This document shows, piece by piece, positions 33,811-45,102 of a stretch of DNA of 64,000 bases. Both the position numbers and the translations under genes were made by a program. Source of the stretch: Byssochlamys sp. IMV 00236 (lineage: Eukaryota > Ascomycota > Eurotiomycetes > Eurotiales > Thermoascaceae); NCBI GenBank assembly GCA_001931875.2, contig MSJH02000598.1, positions 62,001 to 126,000 on the forward strand. Reading direction: 5' to 3'. The notes beneath the pieces were generated by a model, which saw only the letters and a program-made list of their open reading frames with translations, did no database searches and was not told where the DNA came from. The first letter of the stretch is position 1; each line of letters starts with the position of its first letter.

Positions 33811-35762
33811 GGTAAGGGTATTCCAGGAAGGAGCACCTTGACGAATTTTTGCCTCAAGCGTCTTTGCCTTGGAATCTGTCTTGAAGAATTCCTGTCCTGC
33901 TACCAACTGCTGTGTTGTGTGGTCTGAAGTGATAGCTTGTCGGTGATACAAAACTCAGTGCTCATGCAACTCAAGTAAAAGACGAATTTAGAGGTTACAG
34001 AGCATATATAGATTCTCAGATTATTTTTTTGTTCAACGGTGTAGAAGTGTTCAGGGTTTATATTTCAGCGACAGTGTAATGAGAGATCAGACGATAATAT
34101 CAGGAATGGCAATGATCAAGGCTGTCTAAGAGCAGGGATTCCGGACTTGTCACCTCGGTTGGGCGTGTACTCTCCCAACAATGTGATATGGCCACTTCCA
34201 TATTGGTTGCCCGAAAAGTAATATATAGTGTAAGCAATAATCAAGAATTCTGTAACCTCGAAATATATCTGGAAAGGCGTTGTGGACCCAGGACTGCAAA
34301 TACTGTTCAAGTTCAAGGCGCAAGGCAGACTCTGGTGATATTTAGCGCCAGGCTGAGACGTCTCCTATTTCCGAACTCTCGTGAAAGTAAAGACGAGGCG
34401 GGCAGGGCACTAGATAGTACCACCAAGCTAAGCTCCTAAAACACACGTAGCCGGTGGCTGGGGACGCATTACAGCCCAAGTAGCGCCTACCAGAGTGGTT
34501 TTGTTGGGGGCGAAAATTGATGAATTCTGCCAATTGATGACTATGAAGCGATTGGGTGCGCGTTCTTTGGTCCATTTTGAAATATGAAATATTCGGAAAA
34601 ATGGCCCCATATGGCAGACTCTTCGATAAACCGCACATGAGCCGATTTCGAGGGTTGTGGTTAATATGTATCGACACGACATTTTGACGGCCCTACAAGA
34701 TGACAGTCAACATCTTCGAAAAGAGCCTAGAGAGCACTACTTACCCGAAGGGCACCCCATCAGTCGACTACCTACTCCAATAAACCTCACTATCGGGCTA
34801 ACTTAACGCTTTGATCTTGCGCTATCTTCCGCAGCCTTGCGGCAATTGTTACTATAGTAAGTAAGCCTTACCCAAACTGGAATTGTGCATCGGCCTTGCA
34901 ATAACAATAATATGCATCTGAACACGGTCAGTCGAAAGCGGACATGTAGTTCCAGGCATATCCGTGATGGTTGCATCGCATCGTTTCTCATTTTCGACTA
35001 GGTAGGCAATGTTAGAGATCCAGGTAGACCAACTAGGAGTGCTCCTTTTTGGTCGAGTAGCAGAAAGCCATCAGGCAACGAATTAGAGTCACAGCACTAA
35101 AGTTGTATAATCGACAGCTCAGCCGCAAAGAAAGTGTTCCGTACCTGACGGTAGCTGATCTACTCACTCCCGATCGATGCCAGATTGTATCGACAGCTCA
35201 GCCGCCGGAAATGTCACCCTGTATGCTAAAGGAGGGATGTGGCTGAGTATGCTGGGACTAAAGGAGTCTGTTCCTGAACTTCGTGTCGATCAGTATGAAG
35301 ATCTAGGATCACGGAAGCAAAGGTTCTGAAGGAGCATCTGAAACAGGAATAATCTCTTGATTGCTTGGAGAACTAGAGGATACCGGAATCTATCAGCTCT
35401 TATACCCACGGACTCTATCCTAGAATTCAGCTGCCTGGAGCACTGCCTCCGCCACTAATTTTGAGCTTTTCTAATTCCGGCGTATCTTCTTTGATCCTAT
35501 ATAGGTAGATCAATGAGGCTTCGCGTTTCTTATCCTACCTCTCTTTCAATAGGGTAGTACAAGCCGTTTGCAGCTCATCTCCAAAGAAGCCGTGGGCGCC
35601 GACAATCAGCAGGACATGAAGTGTTCTGTGATTTATGCTCAAGTGGGCAATCTTAAAGGTACTGCGCGGCCGTGAGCTATTTCTGTCAGGAGCAAATGAT
35701 AAACATTAGTATTCTATTATTGTCTCACTCATTGGAAATATTTATACATGTTTGAAATGAAT
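33811..35762. other. Intergenic region upstream of the PNP-type gene
   Basis: About 2 kb with no supported gene. It contains the promoter of the PNP-type gene and the 3' region of the GPI-protein gene. A 16-bp exact direct repeat, TCGACAGCTCAGCCGC, occurs at 35111-35126 and 35190-35205. Confidence 0.45.
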
Positions 35763-36578
35763 TCATTGAAGAAAGGTCGAAATCACAGCCCACAAACAAA
35801 GTACAAAAAGACCGTTTGATTTCGAGATTAGTGAGCCCCTAGAGGCGACCCGCGATGAAGTAGACGCAGCCGCCGACGGCGAGGCCTCTGTTGATTGGGA
35901 CAAGTCTTCAGATGATGATGCTGATGCTGATGACGATGGTGAGCTCCCTGTTTGTGTTGCTTGGGTGGACGCTATATGAGACCGAGACGTTGAACTGGAT
36001 ATAGATGTTGCTATTGGCCTTCCAAACATATCCGTGGTAGCAGCCGGTAATGTGCTGATACTGGCAGCCGGCACAGTCACTGTTTTCACACCAACACCAG
36101 CCGATTGCGCTGTGTTGGTATTCATCCACAAACATCTTGGAGTCGCTGTTGGAATAAAATCCCCAGTTGTGCTTTCTCCAAACGACGCACTGGTGTATGT
36201 CACCAAGTAATCTGCAGCATTTTTCGTATTTGTCGCCGCCAGACTTGCAAGCGGCGTGGGGCTACCAGCAGTACAATGCGTCTGATCTGGATCAATTGCT
36301 TGTAGCCCGCCTTGCTGCGCGCCTACAAGACGACAGCAGACGAGGTCGTCTATGTTTAAATAGAAGGGTCCTGCGGATTTCGGGCGGTATGGTTGCCACA
36401 AGTTCTCAGCGGTATCGATTATGTCGCCATCGCAGCAAATGGTCTGGAAGTCGGCCGGTTTCTGGCCAACGGTTTCGTTGGCACATTCATATGGTCCGCT
36501 TCCAAAGTCTGATAAATCAGCTAAACACCAGTTCTTTATTATCCCTGAAGGAACGGCAGTTGTTATTGAAGAAGCCAT
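35763..36578 (-). CDS. Putative GPI-anchored cell-surface protein
   Basis: A single exon of 271 residues. The central part (about residues 15-100) is cysteine-bearing, with NWCLADLSDFGSGPYEC, TICCDGDIID and NIDDLVCCR. A Ser/Thr/Ala-rich stalk (about 190-250) is typical of O-glycosylated cell-wall proteins. The C-terminus ends in a hydrophobic segment (GLFVLCLWAVISTFL) after a small-residue region, as expected for GPI attachment. There is no clear hydrophobic N-terminal signal peptide; the N-terminus starts MASSITTAVPSG. An upstream exon may therefore be missing or secretion may be atypical. Function is unknown. Confidence 0.7.
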   Translation of the reverse strand: MASSITTAVPSGIIKNWCLADLSDFGSGPYECANETVGQKPADFQTICCDGDIIDTAENLWQPYRPKSAGPFYLNIDDLVCCRLVGAQQGGLQAIDPDQTHCTAGSPTPLASLAATNTKNAADYLVTYTSASFGESTTGDFIPTATPRCLWMNTNTAQSAGVGVKTVTVPAASISTLPAATTDMFGRPIATSISSSTSRSHIASTQATQTGSSPSSSASASSSEDLSQSTEASPSAAASTSSRVASRGSLISKSNGLFVLCLWAVISTFLQ

Positions 36579-37966
36579 TTATGGCGATGTGATAAGATCC
36601 ACGCGGGCGCAGGGAAAAAAAAAAACGCAAATTAGAGACAAAATTAGAGAAAAAAGAAAAACAAGAATCAAATTGATGGAAATTGTTCTAGTTAAGAACT
36701 GGAAACCGGAAGAGTTAGTCTACTAGTGCCGTAGAATTATTGAAAATTAGTCTAGACTTATCTATTATTATTATTATTCCGTAGGCAACATCTGAGGGTA
36801 TTCAGGCACGCCAAGCCATTAAGCGACGGTGACCAGGCTCCGCTTATCTTGGCGGTTTCCGACTTTTTGTTTAGCAGAAGGGGATGGGACAATTAAAATC
36901 AGTCTTGTTCTTGTATGATTTTATATAGTTCCTCTGCAATGACTTTGTTCCAGATTCATTCTGGCTTTAAGCGTGAACTTTAAGCTGAATGAGGCCTGAA
37001 AGAACGTGTATTCAGTCTCAAAGAGGTGGACTTCCTGGTCATATCTTGTATGGCAGCGATACGCTGTATGCGAACAACGACATTATCAAACTCCACACGT
37101 CTCGACAGGGCCAGTATCAATTTGGGGATCCCAATTTGGCGGCACAGATCAACCGCCAAAATGCCCTTTCCTTTGTTCCCTAGGTTGAAATGAAATCAGG
37201 TGTAAATCTTGAAGGGAACTAGGAAAACGGAAATTCGATGAGATGGGAGTTCCAATCGCGAGTCTCTTGAGTCTCTGTCTTTCGGTGACACCATACATAG
37301 TCTGTATACAGACTACGGTAACGGAACATGGACCAGGATATTTCTGACCGAGAGATAATCTGTAGCAATAGCATGGTCAACATGATAAATCATCGTCTGT
37401 ATTCAAGGCCAATACTCGAATACGGATCTAATACTTCTCTGTTGAATGTTGTCATCCGTCTTGGTGATCAATAATGCCGCACGAAAAATACAACAACAAC
37501 GGATATGAAAAGAAGGTGTATCTTTCTATCCACGTCCACGCCAAGCGGCTCGCCCAGCCATGGTTCCGGACGGCTCCCAGAATAGATTCTGATACGCCCT
37601 ATTCTAGTTTTCGATGGCGATCCTTGGTCATTTCCGCCCTTGAACCCTGGACTCGGGCCACTCTGTGTCGCGTAAAAGTGACCGTTTTGCAGATGCGGGG
37701 GGAGAACTGGGGCACAACGGCTGTGAGGTGTACGGAGTAATTATTAGATAGACGTGACTGCTCAGGCCAAAAAGGTAATAATTAGATAGATCTGGAGGAA
37801 AGCAGCGATCGATGTCTCTGCAATAATAATGCTAATGAATGACACGGTCAGTGCGATGGCAGCAACAGGCAGAAGGGCATTATTATTGTTGAAGACGGCG
37901 CAGTCAGCCTTGTTGACTTAGTCTGAGCCTCGATGGAAGATCCCCCTTTTGCAGGCTGTAGCAGTG

Positions 37967-38022
37967 GTACCTGGTACTTCCCCTGGGCGCCAAGCTTGGG
38001 GGCCGCGGGAGGTACCAGGTAC
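37967..38022. repeat. Inverted 11-bp repeat GTACCTGGTAC / GTACCAGGTAC
   Basis: The two 11-bp arms are exact reverse complements, separated by 34 bp of GC-rich sequence with an AAGCTTGG core. They could form a hairpin or a paired binding site. Confidence 0.55.
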
Positions 38023-38276
38023 TCCCCGGCTGGATTATTACTCTCCGGCCCGTCGGTCTGCTGTCAACCTCGCGGCGCACGCGCTGCTCTTATCCCGGCC
38101 TCTGCTTTGCTAGCCCGATCTTTTCCATCTTCCCACCACCTCTGCGTTGGGTCGTCGCTGTCTCGACGACTGTTAAGTTCCGCTAATTCGCGTGGGAGCT
38201 GCTGTGGGGATGCCCACAGCGACGAACTGCTCCATCACTCATCTTTCGTTATTATTGCGCCTCACCAACCGACTGG

Positions 38277-38428
38277 ATGAAGCGTGGACAGCTGCTCTCG
38301 ACTTGTCCTCCTCACGGACGAACATCTTTCCTTTGCGCAGCTGTTAGCCGTCTGAGTGACCTTCGCTGATGCTCCATCAAACCTGCTATCATCGTGACTT
38401 CCCATCAATCGTTCCTCAGGCTGCTTGA
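38277..38428 (+). promoter_or_regulatory. Two TGATG-coupled upstream ORFs before the RhoGEF start
   Basis: uORF1 (38277-38369, 30 codons plus stop) ends in TGA, and the A of that stop is the first base of the ATG of uORF2 (38369-38428, 19 codons plus stop). uORF2 ends 116 bp before the main ATG at 38545. If the leader is transcribed unspliced, the pair could limit translation of the GEF. Confidence 0.4.
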
Positions 38429-38544
38429 TCGAACAACCAACACCCGGAGATCTCTCCGGCTACCCTTCATCCTCGAGACGACACGTGCGCCGTTCTGATC
38501 CGGAGATTCAAGTATCTTACACCGTGTTACTAGACGCCGCATCC

Positions 38545-41500
38545 ATGTCATATTATCAGAACGGCCAGTCAGCCTACTATGGGCGGTCCAGCAACTCTCC
38601 CGCTGTGCCGCCTCAGCAGGCATATCCATACGAGACCCAATGCGCTTACGGTACTCCGCAGGACCAGCACATACGGCGAGTTCCCAGTTACGATCCAGGA
38701 GACGATACGGAGTATTTCGAAAATGCACAGGGACGAGGGATGAGGCCACCAGACAACGCTGGGTATCCAGTACAAGGTGGGCACGGTGTCGGCGGAGGAT
38801 ATGCCTATAACAACGCTAGCAGCGGACAGGGCAGTTTGGGTTCGAGACGATCACAGTTCTCTGCAGACAGCTCGCAACAATCGCAACCCAGTCGAGCATC
38901 GTCTCACGGTTCAGCGTTGTCGGGTTATCAACGTCCGTACCAAGGGCCTTCATCTGCGTCTCCCACTCAATCTGTGTACAACCCGCAGCAATTCGCGAGG
39001 CCGCACATTCAGCCACAAGTACCCACAGGATACAACCCTCAAGGGTATACTGGGATGACGAATTCGCAGTACAACGGCTCTGCTCATCCCTCGTATAACC
39101 CGGCCGCGTATCAATCAACGAGCCTGGGTGGATATGCTGGTACCCAGCGACAACCATACGTGATGAATTCAGCCCAGGCACCCCCTCCCCCGCCGCCTCG
39201 AGGGCCGGAACATCCATACGGTGCTCGTCGACCGAATCGATACGCCAATTCTTCGCCTGATCCGCAGTATAACTACCCGTCTCCCACCCACCACGCAAGC
39301 TCACCGACTGCTCCTCGAAGATCATCCGTCTACGGAACAGCTCCCGGTCATCCTTCTGTTGGGCCTCATCGCGGATCAGATCCAGGGTCTGTGCCACAGC
39401 CGTATCCCTATGAATCCCGAGTCCCGTCGTCTCCGTCACTCTCACAGTTCCCAGCACCTCCTGCGCATGTACCGCGCAACGAAAATTTTCATGGAAAACG
39501 ATTGAGTATTTCTAATCTGCCAGGGAGGGGCTCTCTTCCTACCACACCGACTTATCCGAGCTCAACACCATCATCCCCGCGAAGGACAGACACATTGACC
39601 CGCCACCCACAGGCGCGGCCCCTGCCTGGGCCCCCAGTGGATTCTGACGACGGAACGACTTTGCACAATGGCATTGGGAATCGACACCAATCGGAAGATA
39701 TGAGTTACGACGATCTATTGAAGGAGGTGGAGGCTGCCGTGAGTGTACGGCGCGGTTCGAGAGAGACACGTTTCGGACAAGGAGTCCCTGATCATGCTGA
39801 GGTCAATGGACACATCCCGTCCTCAGCCTTGCGCCTCTCTCCGGACGAAAGGCACACCCATACTAACGGCAGTATAGCCACCGGAACAGGGCAGTACGTG
39901 AATTATGGTGCGTATAGTGACGACAGTGATGCAGAGGCCGAAGCAGGTTTAGCCATGTTGCAAATGGCAGATGAAGAGGAAAAGGCGATGGCGGAACGCC
40001 AGCGAACTTACAGTGGCACCGCTGCGTCAATATTCAGCGCCTACGGATCGCACTCCTCAGATAGACGAGCCTCGACATATCAAGACACCGGCGGCGATGA
40101 TAATGAGTATGTGAGTCATGATCTCTCCGTGTACGGAGGTGGCTACGAGGGACATGTCCATTACGGGGACAATAACGATACCAGTCCGGGTCTCTACGAT
40201 CGAAGCAGGCCCCCTACTACATCAGGGTCGTTCCACAGCTCGAGTGCGTCTGTCGATGGCCATCCTGCCTTGTTGGATGAGTACTACTACCAGTCTTCGA
40301 CTCTTCCTTCGGATGCCCGGGTTGATACCGGGGGTACCGGTGGTCTGTCAGAGCCCGATCCTACTGGACGAAGACTTAGTTTTGATGATGGAGAAGAGAC
40401 CGAAGAGACGTATATGGCGTCTTACGACGAAGATATGTCGGACAGCCAGGGACCAGAAAACGGTGAACCTGAAGACCTTTTCTTCCATCCTGGCATGAGA
40501 CCGCTTCCACCGGCTCCGGTTGAACCTGCGGACAATGCAGTCCTACGTCCGCACTTGATGCCTGCTGGCACTTATCGACACGCGGAATCCAGAAATGCGC
40601 AGCCAGGGGCCCAATATAGAGAGCCTCCGTACCCTTCTTCTCCGGACATCTATGGACAGCCACAGGTCCCGCGATCGGCGTCGTTATCAAGTCACAGTAG
40701 CACTCCTCGCACTGAACCCCCTATCAGGTCAAAGACAGATTCCGATCGGGCAAAGTACAAGCAACAGCAGGAACTCCTGCGTCAGCAGCAGGCTGGGTCA
40801 TTCGGTTATGATGCCACCCTCCAGCCAAGTGCTGTCGCTCTTGATCTGCCTACCATTCCTGCTGGGCGGCGTAAAAAGTTCAATCCGGCCAAGCTATCTT
40901 CTGAACAGTTCAACAGGTGCAGTGAGCCTTGGGCTCTGAGCTCCGTCGTCGCCTGGATCAAGGATCTCAGTGAAGATGAGACCGATCTGAAAGAGCAAGC
41001 GATCATTGACGCTATCGTTGCTCTTTTCACTCATAAAGTTCCTACTATGAATACAGCAGATGCCGAGACTCTAGGGGCTCGAGTCGTCAAGAATATGCTC
41101 GCTGAACAAGCCCTGGTGAAGGAGGAGGAATGGGTTAAGTTTGGTCCAGGGTCCTTGTCAGGGGTCCTTTTCCAGATCACAGGGACAGGGTGCTACTCCT
41201 CGAAGTTGCACGAAGAAGAAACGGAGGTCTTCGGTCGCTGTTATTCGCATCATTGCATGAGAACCTTGAAGAAAGTCGATTTAAAGGCGCAGGTGATGGA
41301 GTCCGAAAAGAAGACAGAGGACTGGGTGACGTTCTATAAGGTCCCGAAAGAAGTCTGGGAATCGTACCCGAGGAAAGAGATTGATCGTCAGAACAATTTG
41401 CACGAGATCGTAACAACAGAGGATTTGTACATTGGACAGTTGGATGTTCTGCGCGAGCTGTATCGTGATCAGCTGGCCACCGCGGAGCCCGCGGTTATGA

Positions 41501-43989
41501 ATCCGAAGCGCCTCAACAAGTTCCTCAACGACGTTTTTGGCAAGGTTGATCCAGTGAAACAAGTTAACGAAGATCATCTGCTTGCGCAGCTCAAGTATCG
41601 TCAGAAAGAACAAGGGCCCTTCATTGTCGGATTCAGCGATATTTTCCGCGAGTGGATTCGCAAAGCCAAAACAGTATATATCGACTATGCTGCCACTTTC
41701 CCCCATGCGAACTATCTCATCCGGAAGGAGGCTGAAAGGAATATTCATTTCCGTACGTTCCTTAATCAGGCGCGTGACAATAAGATGTCCAACCGCCTCA
41801 GCTGGGATACCTATCTCAAGGCTCCTATCACACGAATTCAGCGGTATACTCTCCTTTTGGCTACGGTGCATAAGAACATGGTCAAAGATTCAGAAGAGAA
41901 AACGAACCTTGCTCAAGCCATTGAGGAAATCAAAGTGGTAGCATTGGACTGCGACGCCAAGGTTGGCGAGATGAGCAAGAAGGTAGAGCTCATGGAACTA
42001 TCATCCAAACTACAACTCCGACCAGAGATGAAGAAGGAAGTCGAACTCAACCTCGAGCACTTGGGCCGACAGATCATCTTCGAGGGCGAACTGCAGCGTC
42101 CAGGTTCGAGAACGAGATTTAATCTTGTGGACACACATGCCATCCTGTTTGATCATTACCTTGTTTTGGCAAAAGCTGTCACAACGCGGGATCCTACGAG
42201 AACGCTTAAGTACGAGACATACGACGTGTCGAAACTTCCAATTCCGATGGATTTGTTGGTACTGGAGAGCACGAATGACGATCCTGTTGTGAAGTCCGCT
42301 CTCAAGGGCATTTCGGCCGTGGCGGGACAGCCGCAAGCTATGTCACGGACGGGAGGTTCTAATACAATCAGCCATGTAAACAGCAACTCTACACTTGTCC
42401 CAAGTACGACGCTTGATAGCTCCAGGGATGACAATATACTTTATCCATTCAGAATAAAGCATTTGGGCAAAACCGGAACATACACCTTATATGCATCCAC
42501 CGCGCAGAATCGACAAGACTGGTGCGATAAGATCATTGAGGCCAAGACAAAACATGCCGCATCTCTCTTTGCTCAGAATGCAGAACCATTTCATCTACGC
42601 GTGCTTGCAGATGCAGCTTTCGGTTATTCCGACCAAGTTGCAGGCTACTCAAGCGTTGTCATTGAAGGCACACCTCTTGATCGTGCTATTAAGGATGTCG
42701 AATACCGGTATGCGCCGGCTGGGCCTAGGCCACCGCCTATTTGCAGGGCGCCAGTGAATTGTGCCACAGTCTTCCAGCAGCCGCAGGGACGAATGATGTG
42801 TGCAATCGGTACCGACTATGGTGTGTATATATCAGACTACAACGACGCCCGTGGATGGAAAAAGGTATGTTTTGCCACGCCAATAAGATAATCCGGTCTC
42901 TAACACTTGCGTTTAGGCCATGACGATATCGGTTCTTCGCGTGACGCAGATTGCGGTATTTGAAGAGTTCAATCTCTTCCTCGTGATCGCAGACAAGTCC
43001 TTGATAGCGTATCATCTCGACGCCGTTTGCCCTGCCAGTGGAGTGACCACTCAAGCTACAGTTAATGATTCAGCCAGGAAAGCACCGCAGAAGTTGTCTG
43101 GCAGCCACCAGATCGGTTTCTTTGCTGCGGGACGCATGAAAGATCGCACCCTTATCATGTACAAGAAGCGGGATGGCATGTCATCTACATTCAAGGTTTG
43201 TTTAGAATTAGTGTCCATTCCGACCTATCATTCTAACTTGTACAGGTCCTCGAACCGGTGCTTCAGAAATCCACATCAAGCCGCAACCGTTTCTTCAACT
43301 TGCGCCGCGGACAGACCGAATTCTTCCGCGAATATGACGAGTTCTACATCCCCGCAGAAAGCTACGGGATCAACATGTTCCACTCATCACTTGCTATTTC
43401 GACTCAGCGTGGCATAGAAGTTCTCACGCTCGATAAAAAGTTGCCATGGACAGTGCCCAATCTGCGGTCAGACATCCCGGAGGCGCAACCGTATCTGACA
43501 AGTATAGCCAATCGGATCAAGGACTTGCGGCCTTTGGGCATGTTCCGACTAAGCGACAGCGAGTTTTTGGTTGCATACTCCGAGTGCGCCGTCTATGTCA
43601 ACAAACATGGCGATGTCTCTCGCAGCGTGGTTATGGAGTTTGTTGGGCGTGCTCACACTGCATGTCTGTGCGGGAAGTTCCTTATTCTTCTCAACGAAGA
43701 CTTCATTGAGGTTCGCAATGCCATGAACGGGCGGCTAAGACAGGTCATTCCGGGACATAATGTCGTGTGCTTAGATGATGGAAGTAGTATGCCTGGCTCT
43801 GGAAACAGCGGCGTCAGCAGCTCTTCCATGGGTGGCAATGTCAACTTTTCTGGCGGAGCAGGCGGACGCGCCAACGGCACATCTGCTACTAGTAGTGGAC
43901 GCACTGTCAAGGTCTGCATGCAACATCCAGAATTTGAGCGCTGTCAGATCGTCGTTGAGCTCGTTGAGAATGAGCTTCAACAAGATTAG
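38545..43989 (+). CDS. Rho guanine-nucleotide exchange factor (DH-PH-CNH, Rom2/Rgf class)
   Basis: Exons 38545-42864, 42917-43195 and 43246-43989 join to 1780 residues. The ATG at 38545 (MSYYQNG) is used; the frame is open further upstream but only from a TTG. Residues 1-780 are low-complexity, rich in Pro/Ser/Gln/Tyr. A DEP-like region sits at about 785-890. The Dbl-homology domain follows (about 950-1150; LHEIVTTEDLYIGQLDVLRELY and a later SNRLSWDTYLKAPITRIQRYTLLL), then a PH domain (about 1170-1345) and a C-terminal CNH/citron domain (about 1370-1745). This layout is that of Rom2/Rgf-type activators of Rho1 in the cell-wall-integrity pathway, acting at growing tips and septa. Which paralogue it is remains open; it is longer than typical Rom2. 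Confidence 0.9.
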
Positions 43990-44673
43990 ATTCCTTCTCG
44001 ATGTTACTATATCTGCGTTGGGAGATTCTGGCCATGTTTGGATGATAAAAAAAGAAAATGAAAGGCTCGTTGTTTCGAGTCTCTTTGCATCTGGCAAAAA
44101 AAGTTGTCTATCGTTCTTCTACGACCTTTCTTCCCTACCTTGCCGACTGGGCGCTATTTCTTTTGGCTTTTGTTTGGACCACATTATTATACCCCAGACT
44201 TCCCTTTGATTCTCTCTTTCCCTTACGTTTTCCTAGTCTGGCGCGTACCTATCTATCTACCTTTACATACTCTTCATATTCTGACTCTTGCTTCGCCCCC
44301 GCTTTTTTGTTTTTCGTTTCAAAGTGATACCATCAATATTACTACTTACCACTTCTGCTCTGAAACTTCCATTGTCCATCTTCTTTTGTCTTTCTAATAT
44401 CCCCCTTTTTGTGTTGTCTAAGGCTCAATTATCGATCTCATATAATCATTCTCAACTTCTTCCAAAAAAGAAAAAAAGATAGCAGAGCGATGATTCTCTT
44501 TTAGACTATCAGTGGCTGGTATCACTACCTAAACTAGGATTCTCCTTCTAGTATGTATGTATGTACATTACGTTGAGTAAGTAGAGGAGTAGCTTCTTCC
44601 GCGTTGTCTTCTTGTGTTCAGGAGTGGAGAAACGAAGGATTAACTATCCGATGATATCAGATCTCTTCCACAG

Positions 44674-44693
44674 NNNNNNNNNNNNNNNNNNNN
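44674..44693. other. Assembly gap (20 N)
   Basis: A run of exactly 20 N next to a T homopolymer (44694-44704). The gap size is probably nominal. Confidence 0.98.
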
Positions 44694-45010
44694 TTTTTTT
44701 TTTTCGTCTTAGGCGATTGAGTCCAGCGTCCTTATTATTAGATGACTGACTAACACGGGATTTATGCAGTTTAAAGATTTACATCGAATATAGGACAAAG
44801 AGAGAGATAGAAGAGAGAGACTATAATATGACGATACGAAAATAAAAAGAGGTTCCTTTCACTAGTTGACCTCTACCTAACATAGCTAAGCCTGACCTTG
44901 ATCTACCTCACAACATGGAAAGATATAAAAGCCAAACCGGGAAACGCTGACCGACCGGATCCTTGACCTGACAAAGGGAATAGAGGGAATATTATTGTAA
45001 AGAGAGAACA

Positions 45011-45060
45011 GATGGGATGGATGGATGGATGTGGATGGTAGGATGGATGGATGGATGGAT
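45011..45060 (+). repeat. (GGAT)n microsatellite
   Basis: Imperfect tandem GGAT/GATG units directly downstream of the RabGAP stop codon, within its probable 3' UTR on the minus strand. Confidence 0.8.
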
Positions 45061-45102
45061 AGTACAATGAGGAAACCGGGCAGGGGGTGGTTGCGTGTTT
45101 CA

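Larger units (their letters stand above)
36579..38544. promoter_or_regulatory. Promoter and long 5' leader of the RhoGEF gene
   Basis: About 2 kb. An (ATT)n microsatellite lies at 36763-36778. Inverted copies of an 11-bp motif occur at 37967-37977 and 38012-38022. The last 300 bp are CT-rich, as in many fungal leaders, and contain two short upstream ORFs. Confidence 0.5.
43990..45102. other. Convergent 3' region with assembly gap
   Basis: About 1.1 kb between two convergent genes. It contains T-rich 3' UTR sequence, a 20-N gap and a GGAT microsatellite. No gene is supported. Confidence 0.6.
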
